Below, piece by piece: positions 27,895-36,091 of a stretch of 64,000 bases of DNA. A program made the translations under genes and the position numbers. Position 1 is the first letter of the stretch; every line of letters begins with the position of its first letter. The stretch is taken from NCBI RefSeq assembly GCF_000384295.1, contig NZ_KB913037.1, positions 4,846,868-4,910,867 on the forward strand, given 5' to 3'. The notes beneath the pieces are model-generated. The model worked only from the letters and a program-made list of their open reading frames with translations, was not told where the DNA came from and did no database searches. Source of the DNA: Amycolatopsis balhimycina FH 1894 (lineage in GTDB: Bacteria; Actinomycetota; Actinomycetes; Mycobacteriales; Pseudonocardiaceae).

Positions 27895-27901
27895 CGCACC
27901 C

Positions 27902-28000
27902 GTGACCCGGCTGACCACCTTCTTCTTGACGCAGCGACGCGCAGTCGACCTCTGCCGCGTCCGCAGCAGCCTGTGTCGTGTTCAGTCCGACCGGCGCTGA
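27902..28000 (+). CDS. Cys-containing leader peptide of the sulfur operon
   Basis: A 32-residue ORF, too short for usual gene finders: VTRLTTFFLTQRRAVDLCRV, then RSSLCR and a basic tail. The RRxVDLCRV...LCR pattern is shared by actinobacterial putative leader peptides that precede sulfur-assimilation genes; in mycobacteria related leaderless Cys-containing uORFs act as cysteine-responsive attenuators. Here it lies 82 nt before DUF4395 and the thiosulfate sulfurtransferase genes, and its promoter is leaderless. Regulation by cysteine is inference from family and place; only two Cys codons are present. Confidence 0.75.
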   Translation: MTRLTTFFLTQRRAVDLCRVRSSLCRVQSDRR

Positions 28001-28082
28001 AGCACGTCCGGTCCCAGCCAGCCCCTAAGCCGCTGAAGCGTGCCGTTCGCACGCACCCCCTCTGCTCCAGCTGGAGGAACGA

Positions 28083-28514
28083 ATGCCCGCAGGACCGGCC
28101 GTCGACCCGCGAGGCCCGCGGTTCGCCGCCATCCTGACCACGATCGTCCTGGCGGTCGTGCTGGTCACCGGGTGGTGGCCGCTGCTGGCGATCCAGACCG
28201 TCGTGTTCGCCATCGGCGCGTTCATCGGGCTGAAGCCGGCGCCGTACTCGATCGTCTACCGCAAGCTCGTGGCCCCGCGCCTCGGTCCGACGGACGAGCG
28301 GGAGGACGCGGCGCCGCTGCGGTTCGCCCAGGCCGTCGGGTTCGTGTTCGCCCTGGCCGGCACGGTCGGCTTCGCGCTCGACGTCACCCCGCTCGGCATC
28401 GTCGCGACGGCCTTCGCGCTGTTCGCGGCCTTCCTCAACGCGGCCTTCGACTTCTGCCTCGGCTGCGAAATGTACTTGCTCATCAAACGCTTCACCCCCG
28501 CCCGCGCGTCCTAG
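28083..28514 (+). CDS. DUF4395 membrane protein
   Basis: 143 aa with about four membrane helices and a GGAGG ribosome site. PRGPRFAAILTTIVLAVVL and FCLGCEMYLLIKR are the family markers; the FCLGCEM cysteines near the end may be redox active or bind sulfur. DUF4395 proteins often sit next to thioredoxin and thiosulfate sulfurtransferase genes, as here. The role is probably sulfur or redox transport in the membrane. The function is not established. Confidence 0.85.
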   Translation: MPAGPAVDPRGPRFAAILTTIVLAVVLVTGWWPLLAIQTVVFAIGAFIGLKPAPYSIVYRKLVAPRLGPTDEREDAAPLRFAQAVGFVFALAGTVGFALDVTPLGIVATAFALFAAFLNAAFDFCLGCEMYLLIKRFTPARAS

Positions 28515-28545
28515 AAGTTCAACCCCAGAAAGAGAGTCCAAGTCC

Positions 28546-29382
28546 ATGAGCCGTGAAGACGTCCTGGTCACAACCCAGTGGGCCGAGGAGAACCTGGACA
28601 CCCCCGGCGTCGTGTTCGCCGAGGTCGACGAGGACACCACCGCCTACGACGCCGGCCACATCCGGGGCGCGGTGAAGTTCGACTGGCGGAAGGACCTGCA
28701 GGACGGGGTGCGCCGCGACTTCGTCTCCAAGGAGGGCTTCGAGGCGCTCCTGTCGGAGAAGGGCATCGCCAACGACGACCTCGTGGTCCTCTACGGCGGC
28801 AACAACAACTGGTTCGCCGCGTACGCGTACTGGTACTTCAAGCTGTACGGCCACGACAAGGTCAAGCTGCTCGACGGCGGCCGCAAGAAGTGGGAGCTCG
28901 ACGGCCGTGAGCTGAACTCCGACGAGGTCAAGCGCGCCGGCACCGACTACCAGGCCCAGGACCAGGACCTGTCGCTGCGCGCCTTCCGCGACGAGGTCGT
29001 CCAGTCGATCGGGTCGAAGAACTTCGTCGACGTGCGTTCGCCCGACGAGTTCTCCGGCAAGCTGCTCGCCCCGGCGCACCTGCCGCAGGAGCAGTCCCAG
29101 GTTCCCGGCCACATCCCCGGCGCGCTGAACGTGCCGTGGGCGAAGGTCGCCAACGAAGACGGCACCTTCAAGACCGAGGAAGAGATCAAGGAGCTGTACC
29201 AGGACGAGGGCATCGACGAGGGCAAGGGCACCATCGCCTACTGCCGCATCGGCGAGCGCTCCTCGATCGCGTGGTTCGCGCTCCACGAGCTGCTGGGCTA
29301 CGAGGACGTGAAGAACTACGACGGTTCATGGACGGAATACGGCTCGCTCGTCGGCGTGCCGGTCGAGTTGGGAGCCAAGTGA
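28546..29382 (+). CDS. Thiosulfate sulfurtransferase (rhodanese, CysA2/SseA type)
   Basis: 278 aa with two rhodanese domains. The catalytic Cys233 lies in YCRIGERSS, the loop type that favours thiosulfate over mercaptopyruvate. The N-terminal domain carries the structural ones, VLYGGNNNWFAAYAYWY and LLDGGRKKWELDGREL. It moves sulfane sulfur to thiol acceptors. The downstream DUF1416 gene overlaps its stop by one nt (TGATG). The pair matches cysA2-sseC2 of M. tuberculosis. Confidence 0.93.
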   Translation: MSREDVLVTTQWAEENLDTPGVVFAEVDEDTTAYDAGHIRGAVKFDWRKDLQDGVRRDFVSKEGFEALLSEKGIANDDLVVLYGGNNNWFAAYAYWYFKLYGHDKVKLLDGGRKKWELDGRELNSDEVKRAGTDYQAQDQDLSLRAFRDEVVQSIGSKNFVDVRSPDEFSGKLLAPAHLPQEQSQVPGHIPGALNVPWAKVANEDGTFKTEEEIKELYQDEGIDEGKGTIAYCRIGERSSIAWFALHELLGYEDVKNYDGSWTEYGSLVGVPVELGAK

Positions 29383-29693
29383 TGGCGGTTGACGACAGCT
29401 GCGGCGCACCGGCCCAGGAGGCCACGCCGGCGGACTACGACACGCGCGGGCAGGTCGTGCTGGCCGGCAAGGTGACGGGCGCGAACGGGCCGGTCGGCGG
29501 CGCGTTCGTCCGGCTCCTGGACGGCGGCGGCGACTTCACCGGCGAGGTCGTCTCGTCGGCCGAGGGCGACTTCCGCTTCTACGCGGCGCCGGGCGAGTGG
29601 ACGGTCCGCGCCCTGCACCGCACCGGCAACGGCGAAGCCTCCGTCACCGCGGAAGGCCCGGGCGTGCACCAGCTGGCCATCTCCGTCGGCTGA
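29382..29693 (+). CDS. sseC: DUF1416 protein (SseC-like)
   Basis: 103 aa, starting on the last base of the sulfurtransferase stop (TGATG). The sequence DDSCGAPAQE, QVVLAGKVTG, VGGAFVRLLDGGGDFTGEV and FRFYAAPGEWTVR form a small beta-sandwich like other SseC proteins; Cys7 is conserved in the family. It always travels with CysA-type sulfurtransferases and probably aids sulfur transfer. The exact role is unknown. Confidence 0.88.
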   Translation: MAVDDSCGAPAQEATPADYDTRGQVVLAGKVTGANGPVGGAFVRLLDGGGDFTGEVVSSAEGDFRFYAAPGEWTVRALHRTGNGEASVTAEGPGVHQLAISVG

Positions 29694-29705
29694 GTTTCGT
29701 GGTTC

Positions 29706-29752
29706 GTGAAGGCCACCTTGAGGAACTTGAAGTTCCTGAAGGTGGCCTTCAC
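29706..29752 (+). terminator. Hairpin with GTGAAGGCCACCTT arms after sseC
   Basis: Arms GTGAAGGCCACCTT (29706-29719) and AAGGTGGCCTTCAC (29739-29752) pair perfectly, and inside them GGAACTT/AAGTTCC pair too, making one almost uninterrupted hairpin followed by GGCTTTT. It probably ends the sulfur operon. I recall this sequence type as a recurrent intergenic repeat in Amycolatopsis, a point to check by search. Confidence 0.75.
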
Positions 29753-29841
29753 GGCTTTTCGGGGTCCCGAAGCGGTGACTGTGCTCACCGCGGCCACCCT
29801 GGGCAGGACCGGACGCGGCCGGGCGGACTAAACTCCGGCGC

Positions 29842-29940
29842 GTGGAAGCTCTGTTTACGACCTTGCTGGTCCTCGCGGGCGTCGCGATCACCTGGTTCGC
29901 CGTGTATGTCGTCTACCGGCTGTACGCGGACCAGCGCTGA
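29842..29940 (+). CDS. 32-aa single-pass membrane microprotein
   Basis: VEALFTTLLVLAGVAITWFA, then VYVVYRLYADQR. One membrane helix with a basic end. A -10 box TAAACT (29829-29834) lies seven nt before the GTG, giving a leaderless start. It ends three nt before the nitrobindin ATG, so the two are likely co-transcribed. Real translation is supported by the promoter position and the clean helix; the function is unknown. Confidence 0.6.
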   Translation: MEALFTTLLVLAGVAITWFAVYVVYRLYADQR

Positions 29941-29943
29941 CCC

Positions 29944-30558
29944 ATGACCGCCAGCGGCGACGAAGCCATCGCGGCAGCGGAGAAGCGCGCCGAAAGCACG
30001 CGGGTGCGCAACCTTCCGCTGTGGGACGACCTGCCCATCCCCAACGACACGGCGAACCTGCGCGAGGGGCCGAACCTCAACGACGCCTGCCTCGCGCTGC
30101 TGCCGATCGTCGGTGTCTGGCGCGGTGAGGGCGAGGTCGGCTACCCGACCATCGACGGCCCGCGCAAGTTCGCGCAGCAGCTGACGATCTCCCACGACGG
30201 CCGCCCGTTCCTCATCCACGAGTCCCGCTCGTGGCTGCTGGACGAAGACGGCAACGTCATCCGCCCCGCCGCCCGCGAGTCCGGGTTCTGGCGGCCGCAG
30301 GAGGACGACACGATCGAGCTGCTGCTCACGCACAACACCGGCATCGTCGAGCTGTACTACGGCAAGCCGCGCAACCAGACGTCCTGGGAGCTCGGCACGG
30401 ACGCGGTGGTCCGCACGGCCACGGCCAAGGACGTCACCGCGGCCCAGCGCCTGTACGGCCTGATCGAAGGCTCCCTCGGCTATGTCGAGGAGCGCGCGAT
30501 GGTGGGCCAGGAGATGCAGCCGCACACCTCGGCCCTGCTGCACCGCGTCGTCGGCTGA
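29944..30558 (+). CDS. Nitrobindin-family heme-binding beta-barrel protein
   Basis: 204 aa. The FABP-like barrel signatures are GVWRGEGEVGYPTI and SRSWLLDEDG; the near C-terminal His in QPHTSALLHRV is the usual heme ligand. Nitrobindins bind ferric heme and can isomerise peroxynitrite to nitrate. M. tuberculosis Rv0813c is the counterpart and holds the same place in the gene order. It has a 35-residue N-terminal extension of low complexity. Confidence 0.88.
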   Translation: MTASGDEAIAAAEKRAESTRVRNLPLWDDLPIPNDTANLREGPNLNDACLALLPIVGVWRGEGEVGYPTIDGPRKFAQQLTISHDGRPFLIHESRSWLLDEDGNVIRPAARESGFWRPQEDDTIELLLTHNTGIVELYYGKPRNQTSWELGTDAVVRTATAKDVTAAQRLYGLIEGSLGYVEERAMVGQEMQPHTSALLHRVVG

Positions 30559-30562
30559 CACC

Positions 30563-31159
30563 GTGCGCTGGCGGCGGTGTGGCGAGGACGCCGCCCTGCT
30601 GGACTGCGACTCCCTCGAGCAGATGCGGGCGGCCCACGCGACCGTCTGCGCGGCGCGCCCCGACGGCGTGGTCGACCTCGTGCCCGGCGCACGCAGCCTG
30701 CTGGTCGTCGGCGGCGTCGCGGCAGTGCGGGCGCTGCTGGAGGACGCCGATCTCACGCACCCGCCTTCGGGCGAGCCCCGCGAAGTGACCCTCGACGTCC
30801 GCTACGACGGTGAGGACCTGGCCCTGATCGCCGCCGACGCCGGCGTTTCCCCGGACGCGGTCGTCGAGCTGCACACCGAAGCCGTCTACACGGTCGCCTT
30901 CACCGGGTTCGCCCCCGGCTTCGGCTACCTGACCGGGCTGCCCCCGCAGCTTCAGCAACCTCGCCTGGAGTCGCCGCGGACCCGCGTCCCGGCCGGGTCG
31001 GTCGGGCTCGCCGGCGAGTTCACCGGCGTCTACCCGCGCGAGTCACCCGGTGGCTGGCGGCTGCTCGGGCACACCACGGCGACGCTGTTCGACCCGCACG
31101 CCGACCCGCCCGCGTTGTTCGCGCCCGGTGACCGCGTCCGCTTCCGGAGCGTCCGATGA
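30563..31159 (+). CDS. pxpB: 5-oxoprolinase subunit B (PxpB/KipI-like)
   Basis: 198 aa with a GTG start four nt after the nitrobindin stop. FAPGFGYLTGLPPQLQQPR and TRVPAGSVGLAGEFTGVYPRESPGGW are the family core. With PxpA and PxpC it forms the ATP-dependent enzyme that opens 5-oxoproline. The stop overlaps pxpC (ATGA). No pxpA is seen nearby. Confidence 0.9.
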   Translation: MRWRRCGEDAALLDCDSLEQMRAAHATVCAARPDGVVDLVPGARSLLVVGGVAAVRALLEDADLTHPPSGEPREVTLDVRYDGEDLALIAADAGVSPDAVVELHTEAVYTVAFTGFAPGFGYLTGLPPQLQQPRLESPRTRVPAGSVGLAGEFTGVYPRESPGGWRLLGHTTATLFDPHADPPALFAPGDRVRFRSVR

Positions 31160-32004
31160 GGTGCCTGGAAGTGCTCGACCCGGGCCGGTACGCACTCGTG
31201 GAGGACCTGGGCCGGCCCGGTTACGCCCACCTGGGCGTCCCCCCTTCGGGCGCGTTGGACGCGGCCTCGCTGCGGCTCGCGAACCGCCTCGCCGGCAACC
31301 CCGAAACCGCCGCGGGAATCGAAACCCTGCTCGGCGGCCTGTCGGCACGGTTCAGCGCGGCGGCGACGGTGGCGGTGACCGGCCCGGCCGTCGCGGTTTC
31401 CGTCGACGGCCGCGCGTTCGGCTCCCACCTGCCCGTCCCGGTCTGCGCCGGGCAGACGCTGACGCTGGGCACCCCGTCCGCGGGACTGCGCTGCTACCTG
31501 GCCGTCTCCGGCGGGATCGCGGTGGAGCCGGTGCTGGGCAGCCGGTCGCGGGACGTCCTCTCCGGCATCGGTCCCGAGCCCCTGAAAGCCGGTGACGTGC
31601 TCCCGCTCGGCGTCCCGGCCGGAGTTCCGGCGGGCGCGGACGTCGTGGTGCCCGTTCCGGCGCCGGCCGACCTGGTGGTCCCGGTGACGCTCGGCCCCCG
31701 CGACGACTGGTTCGACGACCCGGCAGGCGGGCTCTCGGCGGGGTGGACGGTCACGCCGGAGTCGAACCGCGTCGGCCTGCGCCTGGACGGAACTCCGCTG
31801 CGCCGGGCCGTCGACGGCGAGCTGCCCAGTGAAGGCGTTCTCACGGGCGCGATCCAGGTGCCGCCGAGCGGGCTCCCGGTGGTGTTCCTCGCCGACCACC
31901 CGACCACCGGCGGCTATCCCGTGGCCGCCGTCGTCCGGACGGCCGCGCTCGGCGCGCTCGCGCAAGCCCGGCCGGGTACCCGAATCCGGTTCCGGCCTTC
32001 CTGA
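31156..32004 (+). CDS. pxpC: 5-oxoprolinase subunit C (PxpC, biotin-dependent carboxylase-like)
   Basis: 282 aa. The start overlaps the pxpB stop. EDLGRPGYAHLGVPPSGALD, RCYLAVSGGI and LSSEGVLTGAIQVPPSG-like SEGVLTGAIQVPPSGLPV, then LADHPTTGGYPV are the PxpC/KipA marks. It is the partner of PxpB in the 5-oxoprolinase complex. Slightly short of the E. coli length but complete in motif order. Confidence 0.9.
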   Translation: MRCLEVLDPGRYALVEDLGRPGYAHLGVPPSGALDAASLRLANRLAGNPETAAGIETLLGGLSARFSAAATVAVTGPAVAVSVDGRAFGSHLPVPVCAGQTLTLGTPSAGLRCYLAVSGGIAVEPVLGSRSRDVLSGIGPEPLKAGDVLPLGVPAGVPAGADVVVPVPAPADLVVPVTLGPRDDWFDDPAGGLSAGWTVTPESNRVGLRLDGTPLRRAVDGELPSEGVLTGAIQVPPSGLPVVFLADHPTTGGYPVAAVVRTAALGALAQARPGTRIRFRPS

Positions 32005-32102
32005 GCAACGCGTACCGCCGCGCGGGTGAGAGCCGGGTCACGCGGTGCACCCGTCCGGGTAGGGGCCGGAACCATGTCGCGCCGCCGCCCGTCCTGATAA
32101 GC

Positions 32103-32528
32103 GTGGAACAGGTGACGATCAGCGGTGGCACGGGTTTCCTCGACGTGAACACGCGGGCGCGGGCCGAGCTGCCGCAGTCCCTGCGGATCGCGCTGGCCAC
32201 CGGGCAGCTGCGCCGTCCGCTGGCCGCCACGCTCGGGCCGGTCCTCGACCTGCTCGTCGACGGCGACTACCGCGTGAGCGGCCCGGAACGCCTGCCCGAC
32301 GGCCGGCTGCTCACGCCGACCGACACCTGGCCGCCGTCGGACGAAGCCCGCGTCGGGTACTACCGGACCGCCATCCGCACCGGCCACCGGCCGGTCGCGG
32401 TGGTGCTGGCCGACGGCGAACGCGAGCTGATCATCGACGGCCACCACAAGATCGCCGCCTACCGCGCCGAAGAGGTCGCCCCCGCCGTCGTCCGGATCAG
32501 CCAGGGTCAGGCGTACTCGGCCTCGTAG
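32103..32528 (+). CDS. Uncharacterised protein with ParB/sulfiredoxin-like motif
   Basis: 141 aa with a GTG start. The segment LADGERELIIDGHHKIAAYRA resembles the GxHR box of ParB/Srx-fold proteins, here DGHHK. The N-terminal part is unremarkable. The end overlaps the convergent aminotransferase gene by 22 bp. No catalytic role is claimed. It stands alone, 98 nt after pxpC. Confidence 0.6.
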   Translation: MEQVTISGGTGFLDVNTRARAELPQSLRIALATGQLRRPLAATLGPVLDLLVDGDYRVSGPERLPDGRLLTPTDTWPPSDEARVGYYRTAIRTGHRPVAVVLADGERELIIDGHHKIAAYRAEEVAPAVVRISQGQAYSAS

Positions 32529-33355
32529 GCCGCCACCAGCTCGGCGTACACCGCCGAGGAGCCGGGCAGCCGCTCGCCGTCCAGCGTGTGCACGCGGGTC
32601 AGCTTGCGCACGCTCGACGCCATGAAGACGCCGTCACCCTCGACGAGGTCCCGCACGGTCAGCGGCGCCACCTCGACCGCCCAGCCGGCCTTCCCGGCGC
32701 CGCGGAACAACGCCGCCTGGGTCGTGCCGGGCAGGATGCCGATGCTCGACGGCGGCGTGACGAGCGTTCGCCCCTTCGCGAGCACCACGGTCGACGTCGG
32801 GCCTTCGAACACCGAACCGTCGGCGGCGGTGAAAATCACATCTTCGGCTCCGCGACGCCCGGCTTCGCGCAGCGCGGCCATGTTGACGCCGTACGACAGC
32901 GGCTTCGCGCCCAGCAGCAGCCACGGCGCGCGCTGGGCGAGGTCCGGCGCGAAACCGCGTTCCAGGGTGATCGCGGCGACGCCGTCGGCGCGGGCCCGCA
33001 AGATCGCCGGCGAGACCTCGGAACCCAGGACGAAGCCGGTCGGCGCCGCGTCCGGATCGCCGTCCGATCCCCGCGTGTACACCAGTTTCAGCACCATCTC
33101 GCGGCTGCCGGCCCACCGTTCGAGCACCAGCGAAACGACCTTCTCCCACGCCGCGAGGTCGGGCTCGGGCAGGTCGAGCATGGCCGCCGAACGGGCCAGG
33201 CGCTCGAGGTGCGGCCGGAGTTCGCGGGGGTGGCCGTCGACGACGAGGATCGTCTCGAAAACGCCGTCACCGCGCGTCAACCCGAGGTCGTCGACCTTGA
33301 TCTGGGCCACGTCGGGATCGGCCTGGGTTCCGTCGAGGAAGACGAGCACGCGCAT
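32507..33355 (-). CDS. Aminotransferase class IV (aminodeoxychorismate lyase-like)
   Basis: 282 aa from ATG 33355. PLP lysine Lys151 in LLLGAKPLSYG; the N-terminal LTRGDGVFETI and the GSVFEGPTSTVVL and SIGILPGTTQAAL segments are typical of 4-amino-4-deoxychorismate lyase and D-amino/branched-chain aminotransferases. The order next to YgfZ matches Rv0812 of M. tuberculosis, annotated as aminodeoxychorismate lyase. The folate step is therefore likely. Substrate is not decided by sequence alone. Confidence 0.85.
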   Translation of the reverse strand: MRVLVFLDGTQADPDVAQIKVDDLGLTRGDGVFETILVVDGHPRELRPHLERLARSAAMLDLPEPDLAAWEKVVSLVLERWAGSREMVLKLVYTRGSDGDPDAAPTGFVLGSEVSPAILRARADGVAAITLERGFAPDLAQRAPWLLLGAKPLSYGVNMAALREAGRRGAEDVIFTAADGSVFEGPTSTVVLAKGRTLVTPPSSIGILPGTTQAALFRGAGKAGWAVEVAPLTVRDLVEGDGVFMASSVRKLTRVHTLDGERLPGSSAVYAELVAAYEAEYA

Positions 33356-33386
33356 GCCGACACGGTACTCACCTAGGCTGAGCGGT

Positions 33387-34520
33387 ATGCCGTACCGCTC
33401 GCCGCTGCTGGACGTGCCCGGATCCATCCCACCGCCTGACGATCACCCCGAAGCAGGCGTGCCCTGGCATTGGGGAGACCCCTTCGCCGAGCAGCGCACG
33501 GCCTCGCGCGGCGTGGTCGTGATCGACCGGTCGCACCGCGAGTTCCTCGCCGTCACCGGCGAAGAACGGCTGTCGTGGCTGCACCTGGTCATCTCGCAGC
33601 ACGTGACCGAGCTGGCCGAGGGCTCCGGCACCGAGGCGCTGGTCCTCGACAGCCAGGGCCGCATCGAGACCCACATGGTGGTGGCGCACCTCGACGGCAC
33701 TGTGTACCTCGACACAGACCCGGCCCCGAGCGTGACGAGCGCCCTGCCCAAGGGTGGCCCCCAGACGCTGCGCGAGTACCTCGAGGCGATGAAGTTCTGG
33801 TCCAAGGTGGACATCCGCGACACGACCGGCGAGCTCGCGCTGCTCACCGTGCTCGGCCCGGACGCCGAGCGCGTCCTGAGCGCGGCCGGCGCCGAAGTCG
33901 GCCCGGAGCCGTACGCGGTGGCGGCGCTGGAAGGACACGCTGGCTTCGCGCGGCGGATGCCGTGGCCGGGCCGGTGGAGCGTCGACCTGGCGGTGCCGCG
34001 CGAGGCGCTCGTGGACTGGTGGAAGCGCCTCACCGACGCCGGCGCCCGCGCGGCGGGCAGCTGGGTGTTCGACGCGCTGCGCGTCGAATCGCTGCGGCCG
34101 CGGCTCGGGGTCGACACCGACGAGCGCGCCATCCCGCACGAGGTGGGCTGGGTCGGGTCGGCCGCACACGTCGCGAAGGGCTGTTACCGCGGCCAGGAGA
34201 CGGTGTCGAAGGTCCACAACGTGGGACGGCCGCCGCGGAACCTGCTCCTGCTGCACCTCGACGGCTCACCCGAGGTCACGCCGGAGACCGGCGACCCGGT
34301 GCAGCTGGACGGCCGGACGGTCGGCCGGATCGGTACCGTGATCCAGCACCACGAGCTCGGCCCGATCGCGCTGGCCCTGGTCAAGCGGTCGACGCCGGTG
34401 GGCGCGGAGCTGCTGACCGGCTCGGAGGACAACCTCGTCCAGGCGGCGATCGACCCCGACTCCGTGCCTTCGGAACAGCCGGCACCGGGGCGTGCCGCGG
34501 CGGCCCAACTTCGTGGCTGA
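33387..34520 (+). CDS. ygfZ: Folate-binding protein YgfZ (iron-sulfur cluster repair)
   Basis: 377 aa. The YgfZ signature KGCYRGQE lies at 264-271 with conserved Cys266; the N-terminal RTASRGVVVIDRSHREFLAV is the GcvT-like folate-binding part. It helps make or repair Fe-S proteins. A -10 box TAGGCT (33374-33379) lies seven nt before the ATG (leaderless). It is divergent from the class IV aminotransferase gene, with only 31 nt between starts. Confidence 0.9.
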   Translation: MPYRSPLLDVPGSIPPPDDHPEAGVPWHWGDPFAEQRTASRGVVVIDRSHREFLAVTGEERLSWLHLVISQHVTELAEGSGTEALVLDSQGRIETHMVVAHLDGTVYLDTDPAPSVTSALPKGGPQTLREYLEAMKFWSKVDIRDTTGELALLTVLGPDAERVLSAAGAEVGPEPYAVAALEGHAGFARRMPWPGRWSVDLAVPREALVDWWKRLTDAGARAAGSWVFDALRVESLRPRLGVDTDERAIPHEVGWVGSAAHVAKGCYRGQETVSKVHNVGRPPRNLLLLHLDGSPEVTPETGDPVQLDGRTVGRIGTVIQHHELGPIALALVKRSTPVGAELLTGSEDNLVQAAIDPDSVPSEQPAPGRAAAAQLRG

Positions 34521-34569
34521 TCAAAAGCCCCTGACAGCGAGATCACGCTCAACCGGGATAAACTGCGCT

Positions 34570-35133
34570 GTGATCGAAGTGCGGCCCGGCGGCAGGCGGC
34601 GGATCGACCGCGTGCTCGGCCCGGGGTACCTCAGCGGCTTGGGTGAGCTGCCGCTGAAGGTGCTGCGCGAGCGGCGCGACGAAGCCGCCCAGGAAGAGAC
34701 CGACCTGTCCTACCTGCGCCGTCTCCTGCACGCCCGGATCGACATCGTGCGCGCGGAGCAGGCGCGGCGCAGCTCCGGCGGCGAGGCCAGCATCGTCGAC
34801 CAGCTGGCCACGATCCTGGCCGACAACGCGCTGGGCCCGGCGGCGGGCTCGGGACGTCACCAGCAGCTGGAGCCGTCGCGGGCCGGCGAGCACCGGCGGC
34901 ACGCCGAAGCCCTGATCGGCGACACCGACCTGACCGACGTCGGGTCCCTCTCGGACGAGAAGCTCGCCTCCGCTTTGGACACCTACGCGAGCGAAGAGCT
35001 GTCAGTGTCGTCCTTCCGCCGCGAGGTCCAGGGCGTGATGGACACGCTCAACGCCGAGATCGCGCAGCGCTACCAGCAGGGTTCGGCCACTGTGGACGAG
35101 CTGCTGGAGAACGAAGGCGGCCGCGGCGAGTGA
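34570..35133 (+). CDS. rsiG: RsiG-type c-di-GMP-binding anti-sigma factor
   Basis: 187 aa with a GTG start; a -10 box TAAACT (34559-34564) is five nt upstream, so leaderless or nearly so. Two amphipathic helices each carry the c-di-GMP motif E-x3-S-x2-R-x3-Q-x3-D: Glu43-Ser47-Arg50-His54-Asp58, with His in place of Gln, and Glu143-Ser147-Arg150-Gln154-Asp158, complete. In Streptomyces RsiG holds the sporulation sigma WhiG when armed with c-di-GMP. The diguanylate cyclase at 16361 could supply the ligand. The stop overlaps the asparaginase start (GTGA). Confidence 0.9.
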   Translation: MIEVRPGGRRRIDRVLGPGYLSGLGELPLKVLRERRDEAAQEETDLSYLRRLLHARIDIVRAEQARRSSGGEASIVDQLATILADNALGPAAGSGRHQQLEPSRAGEHRRHAEALIGDTDLTDVGSLSDEKLASALDTYASEELSVSSFRREVQGVMDTLNAEIAQRYQQGSATVDELLENEGGRGE

Positions 35134-36065
35134 CGAACCCCGTCCTCGCCGAAGTCGTCCGATCCGAATTCGTCGAAAGCGTCCACCGCGGCGCGCTCGT
35201 GGTCACCGGCCCCGAAGGCGAAGCGCGCCTGGCGCTCGGCGACGTGGTTTCGCCGGTCTTCCCGCGCTCGTCGAACAAGCCACTGCAGGCCGTCGGCATG
35301 CTGCGGTCCGGGCTCGGTTTCGCGGGCGAGGACCTGGCGCTGGCCTGCGCGTCCCACTCCGGCGAGCCCGCGCACGTCAAGCGCGTCCTCGAACTGCTGC
35401 GGGCGGCCGGCCTGACCGAGGACGACCTCGCGTGCCCGCCGGACTTCCCGCTGCACGTGCCGAGCATGCGCGACGCGGCCGAGCCGCGGCGCGTGACGAT
35501 GAACTGCTCCGGCAAGCACACGGCGATGCTCACCACGTGCGTCCGGGCCGGCTGGCCGACCGCGGGCTACGAGGCACCGGACCACCCGCTGCAGCAGGCG
35601 ATCGCTTCGGCCGTCGAGGAGCTGACGGGCGAGCCGATCGCCCACACGGGCGTGGACGGCTGCGGCGCGCCACTGTTCGCGTTCTCGCTGACCGGGCTGG
35701 CCCGGGCGTTCGGCCGCGTCGCGCTCGCTGCGGACGGGCCATTGCGGACGGTGGCGTCGGCGATGCGGGAACACCCGTGGCTGGTGGCGGGCACCGGGCG
35801 CGAGGACACCGAGCTGATGTCCGCCGTGGACGGTCTGATCGCGAAGGGCGGCGCCGAAGGAGTCCAGGCCTTCGCCCTGCCGGACGGCTTCGCGGTGGCG
35901 ATCAAGATCGACGACGGCGCCAAGCGGGCCTGCGCGCCGCTGGCAGTGGCGGCGCTGCGCTACCTCGGCGTGGATGTGTCCGGCCTCGAAGCCCTCGCCG
36001 GCCCTGTCGTCTCGGGTGGCGGCCGCCCCGTGGGGGAAGTACGGGTGCCGGAGCTGCGCGGCTGA
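35130..36065 (+). CDS. L-asparaginase II, Rhizobium type
   Basis: 311 aa with a GTGA overlap to rsiG. SSNKPLQAVGML, CASHSGEPAHV and MNCSGKHTAML are the conserved boxes of the thermolabile Rhizobium etli-type asparaginases; DGCGAPLFAFSLTGLA and the late REDTELM segment complete the family pattern. It turns asparagine into aspartate and ammonia. The downstream intergenic stretch holds a promoter-like motif facing back into this gene. Confidence 0.88.
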   Translation: MTNPVLAEVVRSEFVESVHRGALVVTGPEGEARLALGDVVSPVFPRSSNKPLQAVGMLRSGLGFAGEDLALACASHSGEPAHVKRVLELLRAAGLTEDDLACPPDFPLHVPSMRDAAEPRRVTMNCSGKHTAMLTTCVRAGWPTAGYEAPDHPLQQAIASAVEELTGEPIAHTGVDGCGAPLFAFSLTGLARAFGRVALAADGPLRTVASAMREHPWLVAGTGREDTELMSAVDGLIAKGGAEGVQAFALPDGFAVAIKIDDGAKRACAPLAVAALRYLGVDVSGLEALAGPVVSGGGRPVGEVRVPELRG

Positions 36066-36091
36066 CCTGCGCTGAGCAGCCCCCGTTTTCC

